This document shows positions 1 through 7,650 of a stretch of 9,995 bases of DNA, in pieces. The stretch covers positions 1 to 9,995 of the forward strand of contig CAYJKW010000076.1 of the NCBI GenBank assembly GCA_964370765.1, in the 5' to 3' direction. The DNA comes from CAYJBH01 sp964370765 (GTDB taxonomy: Bacteria > Bacillota > Clostridia > Oscillospirales > Ruminococcaceae). The notes under the pieces are model-generated. The model was not told the origin of the DNA. It saw nothing but the letters and a program-made list of their open reading frames with translations, and searched no databases. Within the stretch, counting starts at the first letter, position 1. Each line of letters begins with the position of its first letter. A program made the translations under genes and the position numbers.

Positions 1-257
1 GGAAAGATATATTCACCGAAAAACCCGATCCGATTACTGCCGAGGAGCGCAAGGAGTATTTTGCTGGCCTTAAAGGTTTAAGCCTTGCCAGCGATGCATT
101 TTTCCCGTTTGGCGATAATATCGAACGTGCTGCCGCGAGCGGCGTAACCTATATTGTCGAGGCCGGTGGATCGGTAAGGGATGATGAGGTTATTGCCACA
201 GCCGACCGTTATGGTATGGCGATGGCATTCTGTGGTATTAGATTATTCCATCACTAA
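1..257 (+). CDS. purH: PurH C-terminal end (bifunctional AICAR formyltransferase / IMP cyclohydrolase), partial
   Basis: This is the end of a gene that begins before the window; the frame starts at position 3 and stops at TAA 255-257, giving 84 visible residues. PurH carries out the last two steps to IMP: formylation of AICAR with 10-formyl-tetrahydrofolate, then ring closure. The visible part belongs to the AICAR transformylase domain. It shows the family's closing motifs: SDAFFPF followed by DNIERAA, then a GGSVRDDEV loop, then GMAMAF and the terminal GIRLFHH, the usual end of PurH. From memory of the family, the residue after FFPF is often Arg or Asp, and the residues before GGS are usually Gln-Pro; here they are Gly and Glu-Ala. 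The gene lies 20 bp upstream of purD and is probably cotranscribed with it. Identity is secure; the N-terminal cyclohydrolase domain is not in the window. Confidence 0.96.
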   Translation, partial: KDIFTEKPDPITAEERKEYFAGLKGLSLASDAFFPFGDNIERAAASGVTYIVEAGGSVRDDEVIATADRYGMAMAFCGIRLFHH

Positions 258-277
258 GGCGAAAGGACTATATTTTA

Positions 278-1540
278 ATGAAGTTAATGATTGTCGGTAG
301 CGGCGGACGTGAGGCCGCAATGCTACACTACCTATCCAAGAATAAAAAGATAAGTGAGATATTTGCACTGCCCGGCAATGCCGGAACCGCAAAATATGCA
401 ACAAATATTGATATTAAGGCAACCGATATTGATGGCATTACAGATTTCGCGCTTAGCAACAAGATAGACTATGCCGTAATAGCACCGGACGACCCTTTGG
501 TACTTGGTGCAGTGGATAGGTTAACCGAAAAGGGTATACCCTGTTTTGGCCCTACCGCCGCCGCCGCCGAGATAGAGGGTAGCAAGGTATTCTCTAAAGG
601 GCTTATGAAAAAGTACGGTATCCCTACCGCCGCCTATGAGATATTCGATAATGCACAGGATGCGCTTAGCTATATTAAATCACAGGATAGCTACCCAGCG
701 GTTATAAAGGCGGATGGTCTTGCGCTTGGTAAGGGTGTTATTCTTGCACAGTGTTACGAAGAGGCCGAAGAGGCAATGCAGGACATTTTTGAAAAGCGTA
801 TATTTGGCAACAGCGGTAGCCGTGTAGTGGTAGAGGAGTTTATGACCGGTCCGGAGGTATCGGCGCTTTGCCTTGTGGACGGCAAGACGGTTAAACCCCT
901 TACATCCTCCATGGATTTCAAAAGGATAGGGGAGGGCAATACCGGTGCAAACACAGGTGGAATGGGTGCAATAGCCCCGAATCCATACTATGATGCCAAC
1001 ATGGAGCAGCTGTGCATGGATAAGATATTTATGCCGACTGTCGATGCTATGAACAAGGAGGGGCGCACCTTTAAGGGTTGCCTATACTTTGGATTAATGA
1101 TTACAAAGGATGGCCCCAAGGTTATCGAATACAACTGCCGTTTTGGCGATCCGGAGACACAGGCGGTATTGCCACTTATAGATTTTGATCTGCTGGATGC
1201 GTTTTATGCAGTTACCGATGGTAGGCTTGCCGATTTTGAGATGAAGTTTAAACAAAAATCATCTGCCTGTATTGTGATGGCATCGGGTGGATATCCGGCA
1301 GAATACCAGACAGGCAAGGAGATAACGGTAGGGCAGATGCCAAAGGATACCGAGCTGTTTTTTGCAGGCGTTAAACAGCAGGGGGATAAACTATTTACCG
1401 CCGGCGGGCGTGTACTGGGTGCGGTAGCAATTGCCGACAGCCTACCACAGGCACTGGATAATGCCTACAAGCTGGCAGATAAGATAACCTTTGAAAACAG
1501 CTATATTCGCCGTGACATAGGTAGATACAAGGAGGATTAG
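278..1540 (+). CDS. purD: Phosphoribosylamine-glycine ligase (GAR synthetase)
   Basis: It joins phosphoribosylamine to glycine using ATP to give GAR, the second step of de novo purine synthesis, in the cytoplasm. Its 420 residues match the usual length of monofunctional PurD. Seen in order: N-terminal nucleotide-fold motif VGSGGRE (6-12), PGNAGTA (32-38), GPTAAAAEIEGSK (91-103), the ATP-grasp segment VIKADGLALGKGV (142-154), NTGANTGGMGA (221-231) and the catalytic-core motif EYNCRFGDPETQ (284-295), then the C-terminal barrel with SGGYP (336-340). The ATG start is preceded by AAAGGA at 262-267 with a 10-nt spacer. Three motifs depart from the common form as I know it: REHA is REAA (11-14), GPExPL is APDDPL (69-74), and SxDHKR is SMDFKR (211-216). 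The ATP-grasp and metal-binding core is intact, so I infer an active enzyme. It is followed by purL after 1 bp. Confidence 0.97.
   Translation: MKLMIVGSGGREAAMLHYLSKNKKISEIFALPGNAGTAKYATNIDIKATDIDGITDFALSNKIDYAVIAPDDPLVLGAVDRLTEKGIPCFGPTAAAAEIEGSKVFSKGLMKKYGIPTAAYEIFDNAQDALSYIKSQDSYPAVIKADGLALGKGVILAQCYEEAEEAMQDIFEKRIFGNSGSRVVVEEFMTGPEVSALCLVDGKTVKPLTSSMDFKRIGEGNTGANTGGMGAIAPNPYYDANMEQLCMDKIFMPTVDAMNKEGRTFKGCLYFGLMITKDGPKVIEYNCRFGDPETQAVLPLIDFDLLDAFYAVTDGRLADFEMKFKQKSSACIVMASGGYPAEYQTGKEITVGQMPKDTELFFAGVKQQGDKLFTAGGRVLGAVAIADSLPQALDNAYKLADKITFENSYIRRDIGRYKED
1529..1536 (+). promoter_or_regulatory. Ribosome binding site of purL inside the end of purD
   Basis: AAGGAGGA is a near-ideal Shine-Dalgarno sequence 5 nt before the purL ATG at 1542. 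It encodes part of the last residues of PurD (Lys-Glu-Asp), so purL translation is likely coupled to purD. It fixes the purL start. Confidence 0.8.
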
Positions 1541-1541
1541 T

Positions 1542-4500
1542 ATGGTATATCCCATCTATATAGAGAAAAAGAACAGCTTCGATAACGAGGCGCTATCGCT
1601 ACATAGCGAGATACGTGATTTTTTACATATTAACAGCATCAAATCTGTTAGGGTAGTAATACGATACCTTGTAGAGGGCTTAACAATCGAGCAGTTTGAT
1701 AATATTTCCTATAATGTACTTGCTGATCGTGTAACCGACAATGTTTCGGAACAGCTTCCGCAGGGGGGAGATATTATGATCGCCACCGAATATCTGCCGG
1801 GCCAGTTTGATCAACGTGCCGACTCGGCGGCGCAGTGTATCCAGCTTATACTGGGCGGTAATCGCCCAACTGTGCGTAGCGCAAAGATATACATTTTTGA
1901 GGGAATTCCGAACGAGGAGCAGCTTGGCAGAATTGAAAAGCTACTTATAAATCCGGTGGAGTGCCGCAGGGCAAAGCTGGAAATTCCGGATAGCCTTGCA
2001 ATAGTTGGCAAAAATAATCCGTTGCCACCGATTTTAGATGGTTTTTGTGAGCTGGAGGGGGATGCTATTACCGCCTTTGTAGCGAAACAGGGGTTGTCGA
2101 TGGATGGCGCCGACCTTGCATTCTGTATCGACTATTTTAAAAAGGAGGGGCGTAACCCCACCCTTACCGAGCTAAAGGTTATCGACACCTACTGGTCGGA
2201 CCATTGCCGTCATACCACCTTTATGACCGAACTTGCCGACATTAAGGTAGAGGACGCGCATATCGCCGCAGGGCTGGAGCGTTACCGCAACGAGCGCCGC
2301 CGCCTTGGTAGGGATAACAGGCCGGAAACCTTAATGGATATGGCGACAATCGGAACTAAAAGTCTTAAGGCAGATGGACTTTTACCGCTTTTAGACGAAT
2401 CGGCCGAGATTAATGCCTGCACCGTAAGAACAAAGGTAGGTGACGAGGATTATCTTGTACTGTTTAAGAACGAAACACATAATCACCCTACCGAGATTGA
2501 GCCTTTCGGTGGTGCCGCTACCTGTATAGGTGGTGCAATTCGCGACCCACTTTCCGGCAGAGCATGGGTTTATCAGGCTATGAGGGTAACCGGTGCAGCC
2601 GACCCAAGAACCCCAACCGAGCAGACGATGCCGGGCAAGTTACCACAGCGCAGAATCTGTGAGCTTGCATCAGAGGGATACAGCTCCTACGGTAACCAGA
2701 TAGGTCTTGCAACCGGACTTGTAGACGAAATATATCATCCCGGCTATGCCGCAAAACGTTTAGAAGTAGGTGCCGTTATCGGCACAGTGCCGATGAAACA
2801 GGTGCGCAGAGAAACCCCACAGGATGGCGATGTAGTAGTTCTGCTAGGCGGTAGAACAGGTCGTGATGGATGTGGCGGTGCAACAGGATCCTCAAAATCG
2901 CATAGCCTACAATCACTGGAAAGCTGTGGCGCAGAGGTTCAAAAGGGTAATGCGCCGGAGGAGCGCAAGCTACAGCGTTTGTTTGCAAATCCTAAGGCAT
3001 CCATACTTATAAAAAGATGTAACGATTTTGGTGCAGGCGGAGTTGCCGTTGCGGTGGGTGAGCTTGCCGACGGATTAACTATAGAACTAAGTGCCGTGCC
3101 CAAAAAGTATGATGGACTATCCGCTACCGAGCTTGCGATAAGTGAATCACAGGAGCGTATGGCGGTAGTAGTAACAAAGCAGGATGCACAAAGCTTTATG
3201 GACTATGCCACACAGGAAAATCTGGAGGCGACCATAATTGCAACTATAACACAGGAGCCGACACTTCGCATGCTGTACGAAGGCAAGACAGTGTTAGAGC
3301 TAAAGCGTAGTTTCCTAGATACTAACGGTGCAAAACGTAGCGTAAAGGTAGAGATAGAATCGCCAAAATCATTACCAAGCCGTGGCGATACAGCCTTTTT
3401 TGATAGACTTAAACAGTCGGTGTCTGACCTTAATAGCTGCGATAAAAGTGGTCTGTGTGAGCGGTTTGACGGTAGCATAGGCACAGTATCGGCATTTATG
3501 CCGTATGGTGGTGCATACCAAAAAACACCGTCACAGGTTATGGCTGCCTACCTGCCTGACCATAAAAAAGCTACGGTAATGAGCTACGGCTTTGACCCAT
3601 ATGTATCGGAGGCAAGCCCCTATCATGGTGCCTACCTTGCAGTTGTAGATTCGCTTTGTAAGATTGCTGCGGCCGGTGGATACGGTAGCGAGTGTTATCT
3701 ATCTTTTCAGGAGTATTTTGAGCGCCCGTCCGGTGCGGCCACACGGTTTGGCAAACCTACAGCAGCACTTCTGGGTGCACTTTCGGCACAGCTGGATTTT
3801 GGCGTTGCGGCTATAGGCGGTAAAGATTCGATGAGCGGTAGCTTTGAGAAGCTTGATGTACCACCTACATTAATATCGTTTGCCATGTCTATCTGTGAGG
3901 GTGAAAATCTTGTATCACCGGAATTTAAAAAGGCGGGTAGCGATCTTGTGCTGTTAAAGCCTGACTACGATGGTTCACAGCCCAATCCAAACTCACTAAA
4001 GGATGTAATGAAAACAATTACGGCGCTTGCAAAGGATAAAAAGATACTGTCGGCAGCGTCTACCGGATTTAAGGGGTTTGCACACACCCTGTTTAGCATG
4101 TCGATAGGTAACCGTATCGGCTTTGAGGTAACACAGGATGCAGATGTACCGATTGGTAGCTTTATTCTTGAGGTCGAGAAGGGTGCGGATGTAAAGGATG
4201 CAAAGATAATCGGCAAAACGGTAGAGCAGTTTACGGCAACGGTAGCCGGCCAAACCGAACAACTTATGCCATACCTGCAAAGTTATGATGATGTGTTGGA
4301 TGACGTTTATCCAAAAGATACAAAGCTACAGGCAGCTATGCCCTTTGTGCCACCGGTTGAGAAGGGTTGGCAGGTACCAAGCTGTACCCCTGTATCAGCA
4401 AAACCACGCTTTTTAATACCGGCATTTGTCGGTACGAACTGCGAGCTTGATACAGCAAGGGCGGTAGAGCGTGCAGGTGGTGAGGCCGAGATATTCCTTG

Positions 4501-5201
4501 TGCGCAACCTAACGCCGCAGGCAGTAAAAGAATCGGTACAAAACCTTGCAAAGCAGATTGCAAAAAGCAACGTTATTGTTCTTCCCGGCGGATTTTCCGG
4601 CGGTGATGAGCCTGATGGTAGCGGTAAGTTTATTACATCTTTCCTACGTAACCCTGAGGTTTCACAGCAGATAAATGACCTTTTAAAAAACCGTGATGGG
4701 CTTATGCTGGGTATCTGTAACGGGTTTCAGGCACTTATAAAGCTTGGTCTTGTTCCCTTTGGTGAGATAACACAGCGCAGTGAAGATAATCCGACCCTTG
4801 CGCACAACTACATAGGTCGCCACCAATCTAAGATGACCGATATTGTGGTTAGCCAGATAAATACACCGTGGCTTTCGAAATGCAATATCGGCGAGGTATA
4901 CTCGGTGCCAATATCCCATGGGGAGGGGCGCTTTTGCTGTAATGAATCACTGTTCGAAAAACTTACAAGGCAGGGGCAGATTGCAACAAGATATGTTGAT
5001 CTTGAGGGCACTGTAACACAGGACATTGCATTTAACCCTAACGGAAGCTATGCGGCAGTAGAGGGTATAACATCTGCCTGTGGTAGGGTTTACGGTAAGA
5101 TGGGCCATAGCGAGCGTATGCTACCGCACCTTTACAAAAACCTACCGGTAACAAAACCGATGCCGATTTTTGAGGGTGCAGTGGATTACTATAAGTTATA
5201 G
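1542..5201 (+). CDS. purL: Phosphoribosylformylglycinamidine synthase, single-chain (large PurL)
   Basis: It converts FGAR, glutamine and ATP to FGAM and glutamate, the fourth step of purine synthesis. At 1219 residues it is the large form, which carries its own glutaminase and does not need separate PurS and PurQ. Domains in order: N-terminal PurS-like part (about 1-160); linker with WSDHCRHTTF (218-227); first AIRS-type half with FKNETHNHP (308-316) and GGRTGRDG (436-443); second half with GGKDSMSG (759-766); and a class I glutaminase from about residue 955, starting with VGTNCELDTARA. The nucleophile is Cys1059 in GICNGFQ, and the His1189/Glu1191 pair in MGHSER completes the triad; the spacing agrees with the His1260/Glu1262 pair known in the E. 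coli enzyme. A SHGEGRF motif also fits the family. Nothing looks broken. It is the last gene of the purine operon; a large inverted repeat follows 48 bp downstream. Confidence 0.98.
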   Translation: MVYPIYIEKKNSFDNEALSLHSEIRDFLHINSIKSVRVVIRYLVEGLTIEQFDNISYNVLADRVTDNVSEQLPQGGDIMIATEYLPGQFDQRADSAAQCIQLILGGNRPTVRSAKIYIFEGIPNEEQLGRIEKLLINPVECRRAKLEIPDSLAIVGKNNPLPPILDGFCELEGDAITAFVAKQGLSMDGADLAFCIDYFKKEGRNPTLTELKVIDTYWSDHCRHTTFMTELADIKVEDAHIAAGLERYRNERRRLGRDNRPETLMDMATIGTKSLKADGLLPLLDESAEINACTVRTKVGDEDYLVLFKNETHNHPTEIEPFGGAATCIGGAIRDPLSGRAWVYQAMRVTGAADPRTPTEQTMPGKLPQRRICELASEGYSSYGNQIGLATGLVDEIYHPGYAAKRLEVGAVIGTVPMKQVRRETPQDGDVVVLLGGRTGRDGCGGATGSSKSHSLQSLESCGAEVQKGNAPEERKLQRLFANPKASILIKRCNDFGAGGVAVAVGELADGLTIELSAVPKKYDGLSATELAISESQERMAVVVTKQDAQSFMDYATQENLEATIIATITQEPTLRMLYEGKTVLELKRSFLDTNGAKRSVKVEIESPKSLPSRGDTAFFDRLKQSVSDLNSCDKSGLCERFDGSIGTVSAFMPYGGAYQKTPSQVMAAYLPDHKKATVMSYGFDPYVSEASPYHGAYLAVVDSLCKIAAAGGYGSECYLSFQEYFERPSGAATRFGKPTAALLGALSAQLDFGVAAIGGKDSMSGSFEKLDVPPTLISFAMSICEGENLVSPEFKKAGSDLVLLKPDYDGSQPNPNSLKDVMKTITALAKDKKILSAASTGFKGFAHTLFSMSIGNRIGFEVTQDADVPIGSFILEVEKGADVKDAKIIGKTVEQFTATVAGQTEQLMPYLQSYDDVLDDVYPKDTKLQAAMPFVPPVEKGWQVPSCTPVSAKPRFLIPAFVGTNCELDTARAVERAGGEAEIFLVRNLTPQAVKESVQNLAKQIAKSNVIVLPGGFSGGDEPDGSGKFITSFLRNPEVSQQINDLLKNRDGLMLGICNGFQALIKLGLVPFGEITQRSEDNPTLAHNYIGRHQSKMTDIVVSQINTPWLSKCNIGEVYSVPISHGEGRFCCNESLFEKLTRQGQIATRYVDLEGTVTQDIAFNPNGSYAAVEGITSACGRVYGKMGHSERMLPHLYKNLPVTKPMPIFEGAVDYYKL

Positions 5202-5222
5202 CTCGAATGTTTTGTAATATTT

Positions 5223-5252
5223 CATAGTTTATACACATAAATTTTATATAAT
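5223..5252 (+). promoter_or_regulatory. Possible promoter for the exporter operon
   Basis: A perfect TATAAT lies at 5247-5252, in an AT-rich spacer just before the adaptor gene. A second TATAAT occurs at 5260-5265, inside the left arm of the inverted repeat. Neither has a good -35 box at 16-18 bp; the best candidate for the first (CATAGT, 5223-5228, 18-bp spacer) is weak. The exporter operon needs some promoter if the repeat ends purine transcription, and this is the only plausible place within the spacer. If either box is used, the palindrome would overlap or immediately follow it. Confidence 0.35.
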
Positions 5253-5286
5253 CAGCCGATATAATATGTATTTATATCGGCTGATT
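5250..5286 (+). terminator. Perfect inverted repeat, 15-bp arms: purL terminator or operator
   Basis: The left arm AATCAGCCGATATAA (5250-5264) is exactly complementary to TTATATCGGCTGATT (5272-5286), with a 7-nt loop. The position, 48 bp after the purL stop, suits a terminator of the purine operon. Against this, only TTT follows the stem before GAAGAG, so the U-tract is poor. The alternative is a dyad operator for a repressor acting on the exporter promoter, since TATAAT boxes touch both ends of the left arm. The sequence shows the palindrome clearly; its function is inferred. Confidence 0.55.
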
Positions 5287-5305
5287 TGAAGAGTAAGGGA
5301 GTTTT

Positions 5306-6937
5306 ATGTCAAAGGTTTTGGAGTTTGTAAAAAAACGTAAGGTACTACTTATAGTACTTACAATAATTATTATAGTTATTGCACTGATAGTTAACTTTAT
5401 CAGCTCTGCAGCAACTCAGATGAATGCATTTCTATCACAACCATCGGTAACAGCACTTACAAAGCAGAATATAGAGAATGTTATCGTTGCATCGGGTCAG
5501 ACATCATCTACCGATAGCCGCATGGTAATGGTTGCAACTGCACAAAATTCCGGTGCCGAGATAATCTCGCTTAACGTATCGGTTGGTGATAGTATCGCAG
5601 AGGGTGAGGTAATAGCGCAACTTGATACCGAGGTGGTGTACGATAGTATTGAATCGGCACAGGAGACCTATTCCGACTCCAGAACAGATATTGCGAACCA
5701 AAATGCAATAACAGATCATAACCTTTCGGTTGCGGCAGACAGTGTAACCGATGCACAGACGGCATATAACGATGCTAAGGCAAAATATACCACAGATCAG
5801 CAGAAGATAGCAGATCAAAAGGCAGTACTTAATAACAGCCTTGTGGCACAGACTGCCACAAGCAACTCTAACATCTCTGCCCTGCTTGCTACATGGGCTA
5901 CGGCGACATCATCCACAGCAACACCGGATATGTATATGGAGGAGTTGAACAAGGCGTACAACGCACTTTCTTCCTTAGATAAGCTGGATACAACAAACCC
6001 AACCACAAAAGCGTATAACGACATTGCCGACGAACAGGCAAAAATACAGTCGATAGCAGCAGAGATAGCAAAGCTTGATATCGAATCAGAGACACTTTTA
6101 AACTCATTCTCCTCACAGGAGACACAGCTATTAAACTCGATAGAGCAGGCTCAAAACTCCTTAACACAGCAAACATTGCAGGCACAGTCTACTAACAGCA
6201 CAAATTCAAGAAAGCTTGATGACCTTAACGAGAGTATCGCCGATGCACAGGAGGGATTGGACGATACATTTATCCGTGCGCCTATAGATGGTGTAGTAAC
6301 CGAGGTTAACTACGATGTAGGGGATAATGTTGGGACATCCGCAATATGCATAGTACAGGATCTTGCAAACCTTGAAATTATTACAACGGTAGCAAGCTAT
6401 GATGTTATAAAGTTAGCCGAAGGAATGCAGGCGATAATCACGACAGATTCAACCGGAACTACCGAGCTTAAAGGAACAATTACCGAGATTTCACCGATAG
6501 CGGTGGATGCATCGGGTAGCTTTAGCATTAAGATATCGATTGACGATGCTAATCAAGACCTACGTGCCGGAGTGCCGGCACAGATTAAATTTTTACTGGA
6601 GTCCTCGGCCGATACCTATGCAGTGCCGATAGATGCCGTTATAGAGCAGGATGGTAGCCAGTATATATATGTATATGACAGTATGCCTACAACAGAACAG
6701 CTTGCGATGGGCGATCAGGACGGCAGACGTATGATACAGGTTGCAACAGGGCTTGAATCGGACTACCTTGTAGAGATTATTTCGGCAGAGCTTACCGATG
6801 GTATGTTAGTGTTAGATGATCCGATGGGTTACAATGTTGCCGACCTTGCAAGCCTAACCGATGGTGCGATAATGGTAGGCCCGGGAACAGGTGGAGGCGC
6901 GCCCGCAGGCGGTGGTGCTCCAGCTGGAGGACGTTAA
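5306..6937 (+). CDS. Membrane-anchored efflux adaptor, HlyD/MacA (YknX-like) family
   Basis: This is the adaptor subunit of an ABC exporter, acting outside the membrane beside the permease. Its 543 residues begin with basic residues and one hydrophobic anchor (about 12-33); there is no lipobox cysteine, so it is probably held by the helix rather than as a lipoprotein. Then come a first half-lipoyl domain (about 71-112, with VGDSIAEGEVIAQLDTE), a long Ala/Ser/Gln/Asn-rich helical hairpin (about 113-320, interrupted near 200-235 by Pro-containing segments that may form the tip), the second lipoyl half (RAPIDGVVTEVNYDVGDNVG, 324-343), a beta-barrel part (about 353-435) and a membrane-proximal part ending near 510. 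The end is a Gly/Ala/Pro tail (525-543) with GGGAPA twice. The ATG is preceded by AAGGGAG at 5295-5301. The ATPase gene starts 2 bp after the stop. The substrate cannot be told from sequence; macrolide or peptide export are the usual roles of relatives. Confidence 0.9.
   Translation: MSKVLEFVKKRKVLLIVLTIIIIVIALIVNFISSAATQMNAFLSQPSVTALTKQNIENVIVASGQTSSTDSRMVMVATAQNSGAEIISLNVSVGDSIAEGEVIAQLDTEVVYDSIESAQETYSDSRTDIANQNAITDHNLSVAADSVTDAQTAYNDAKAKYTTDQQKIADQKAVLNNSLVAQTATSNSNISALLATWATATSSTATPDMYMEELNKAYNALSSLDKLDTTNPTTKAYNDIADEQAKIQSIAAEIAKLDIESETLLNSFSSQETQLLNSIEQAQNSLTQQTLQAQSTNSTNSRKLDDLNESIADAQEGLDDTFIRAPIDGVVTEVNYDVGDNVGTSAICIVQDLANLEIITTVASYDVIKLAEGMQAIITTDSTGTTELKGTITEISPIAVDASGSFSIKISIDDANQDLRAGVPAQIKFLLESSADTYAVPIDAVIEQDGSQYIYVYDSMPTTEQLAMGDQDGRRMIQVATGLESDYLVEIISAELTDGMLVLDDPMGYNVADLASLTDGAIMVGPGTGGGAPAGGGAPAGGR
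6926..6931 (+). promoter_or_regulatory. Ribosome binding site of the ATPase gene, inside the adaptor's Gly tail
   Basis: GGAGGA lies 8 nt before the ATG at 6940 and at the same time encodes Gly-Gly of the adaptor's C-terminal tail. It supports the chosen start and tight translational coupling. Confidence 0.75.
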
Positions 6938-6939
6938 TA

Positions 6940-7650
6940 ATGGCTGAAGAAGTAATAAAAATTAAAGGCGTTTTTAAGCGCTATTTTGAGGGGATGGAAA
7001 ACGAACTCTGCGCCCTTGATGACGTTAGTCTTTCTATCGAAAAAGGTACCTTTATCTCTATTGTAGGTGCGTCCGGTAGTGGCAAGTCGACCCTTATGAA
7101 CATTGTCGGTGCGCTGGATCGCCCATCCGAGGGGGAGTATCTGCTTGATAATGTGGATATTATGGCCGCAAAGGATAGCGAACTTTCCGGAATACGCAAT
7201 AAAAAGATAGGCTTTGTTTTTCAAAACTTTAATCTTATACCAAGGATAAATGCACAGCGTAATGTAGAATTACCGATGCTTTATGCCGGCATGAGTAGAA
7301 AACAGCGTAGCCAAAAAAGTGCCGAGCTACTTGAAACGGTGGATATGTATGGTAGGCGCCACCATAAACCTAACGAGCTATCAGGTGGTCAGAAGCAAAG
7401 GGTTGCAATAGCAAGGGCACTTGCAAACGATCCGGCAATTATACTTGCCGACGAGCCGACCGGTGCATTGGATAGCAAGACAGGACGACTTGTTATGGAT
7501 ATATTTCATGATCTGCACCAAAAACATGGCAAGACAATCGTGCTTATCACCCATTCGCCGGAGCTTGCCGAGGAGACGGAGCGTATTGTAACACTTGTCG
7601 ACGGTAAGATAGTAAGTGACCGCCCGGGTAGCGGCAGGGGTGCAGTATGA
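6940..7650 (+). CDS. ABC exporter ATPase subunit, MacB/LolD (YknY-like) family
   Basis: This is the cytoplasmic ATP-hydrolysing subunit that drives the exporter encoded around it. Its 236 residues form one complete nucleotide-binding domain. Walker A is GASGSGKST (43-51), the Q-loop Gln is residue 95 in VFQNFNLIP, the signature is LSGGQKQR (147-154), Walker B is IILADE (167-172, catalytic Glu172), the D-loop is GALD (175-178), and the switch His is His205 in LITHS. The signature helix continues VAIARALANDP, and the PTGALDSKTG stretch is typical of the MacB/LolD group rather than of importers. In MacB of Gram-negative bacteria the ATPase and permease are fused; here they are separate genes, as in Firmicute YknY/YknZ. 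The stop overlaps the permease start by 4 bp (ATGA), so equal expression is likely. All catalytic residues are present. Confidence 0.96.
   Translation: MAEEVIKIKGVFKRYFEGMENELCALDDVSLSIEKGTFISIVGASGSGKSTLMNIVGALDRPSEGEYLLDNVDIMAAKDSELSGIRNKKIGFVFQNFNLIPRINAQRNVELPMLYAGMSRKQRSQKSAELLETVDMYGRRHHKPNELSGGQKQRVAIARALANDPAIILADEPTGALDSKTGRLVMDIFHDLHQKHGKTIVLITHSPELAEETERIVTLVDGKIVSDRPGSGRGAV

Noticed and set aside
258..277. Possible separate promoter or regulator for purD.
   Set aside because: The gap from purH is only 20 bp and is accounted for by the ribosome binding site.
3203..3484. 93-codon - strand open frame inside purL, with similar ones at 3965-4280, 4307-4570 and 4683-5026.
   Set aside because: They lie wholly or almost wholly opposite a clearly functional purL, have no recognisable motifs, and are shadows of its codon use.
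5504..5818. 104-codon - strand open frame within the adaptor gene, rich in Cys, Ile and Tyr.
   Set aside because: It is opposite the lipoyl and coiled-coil coding region, with unusual composition and no family resemblance; a shadow frame.
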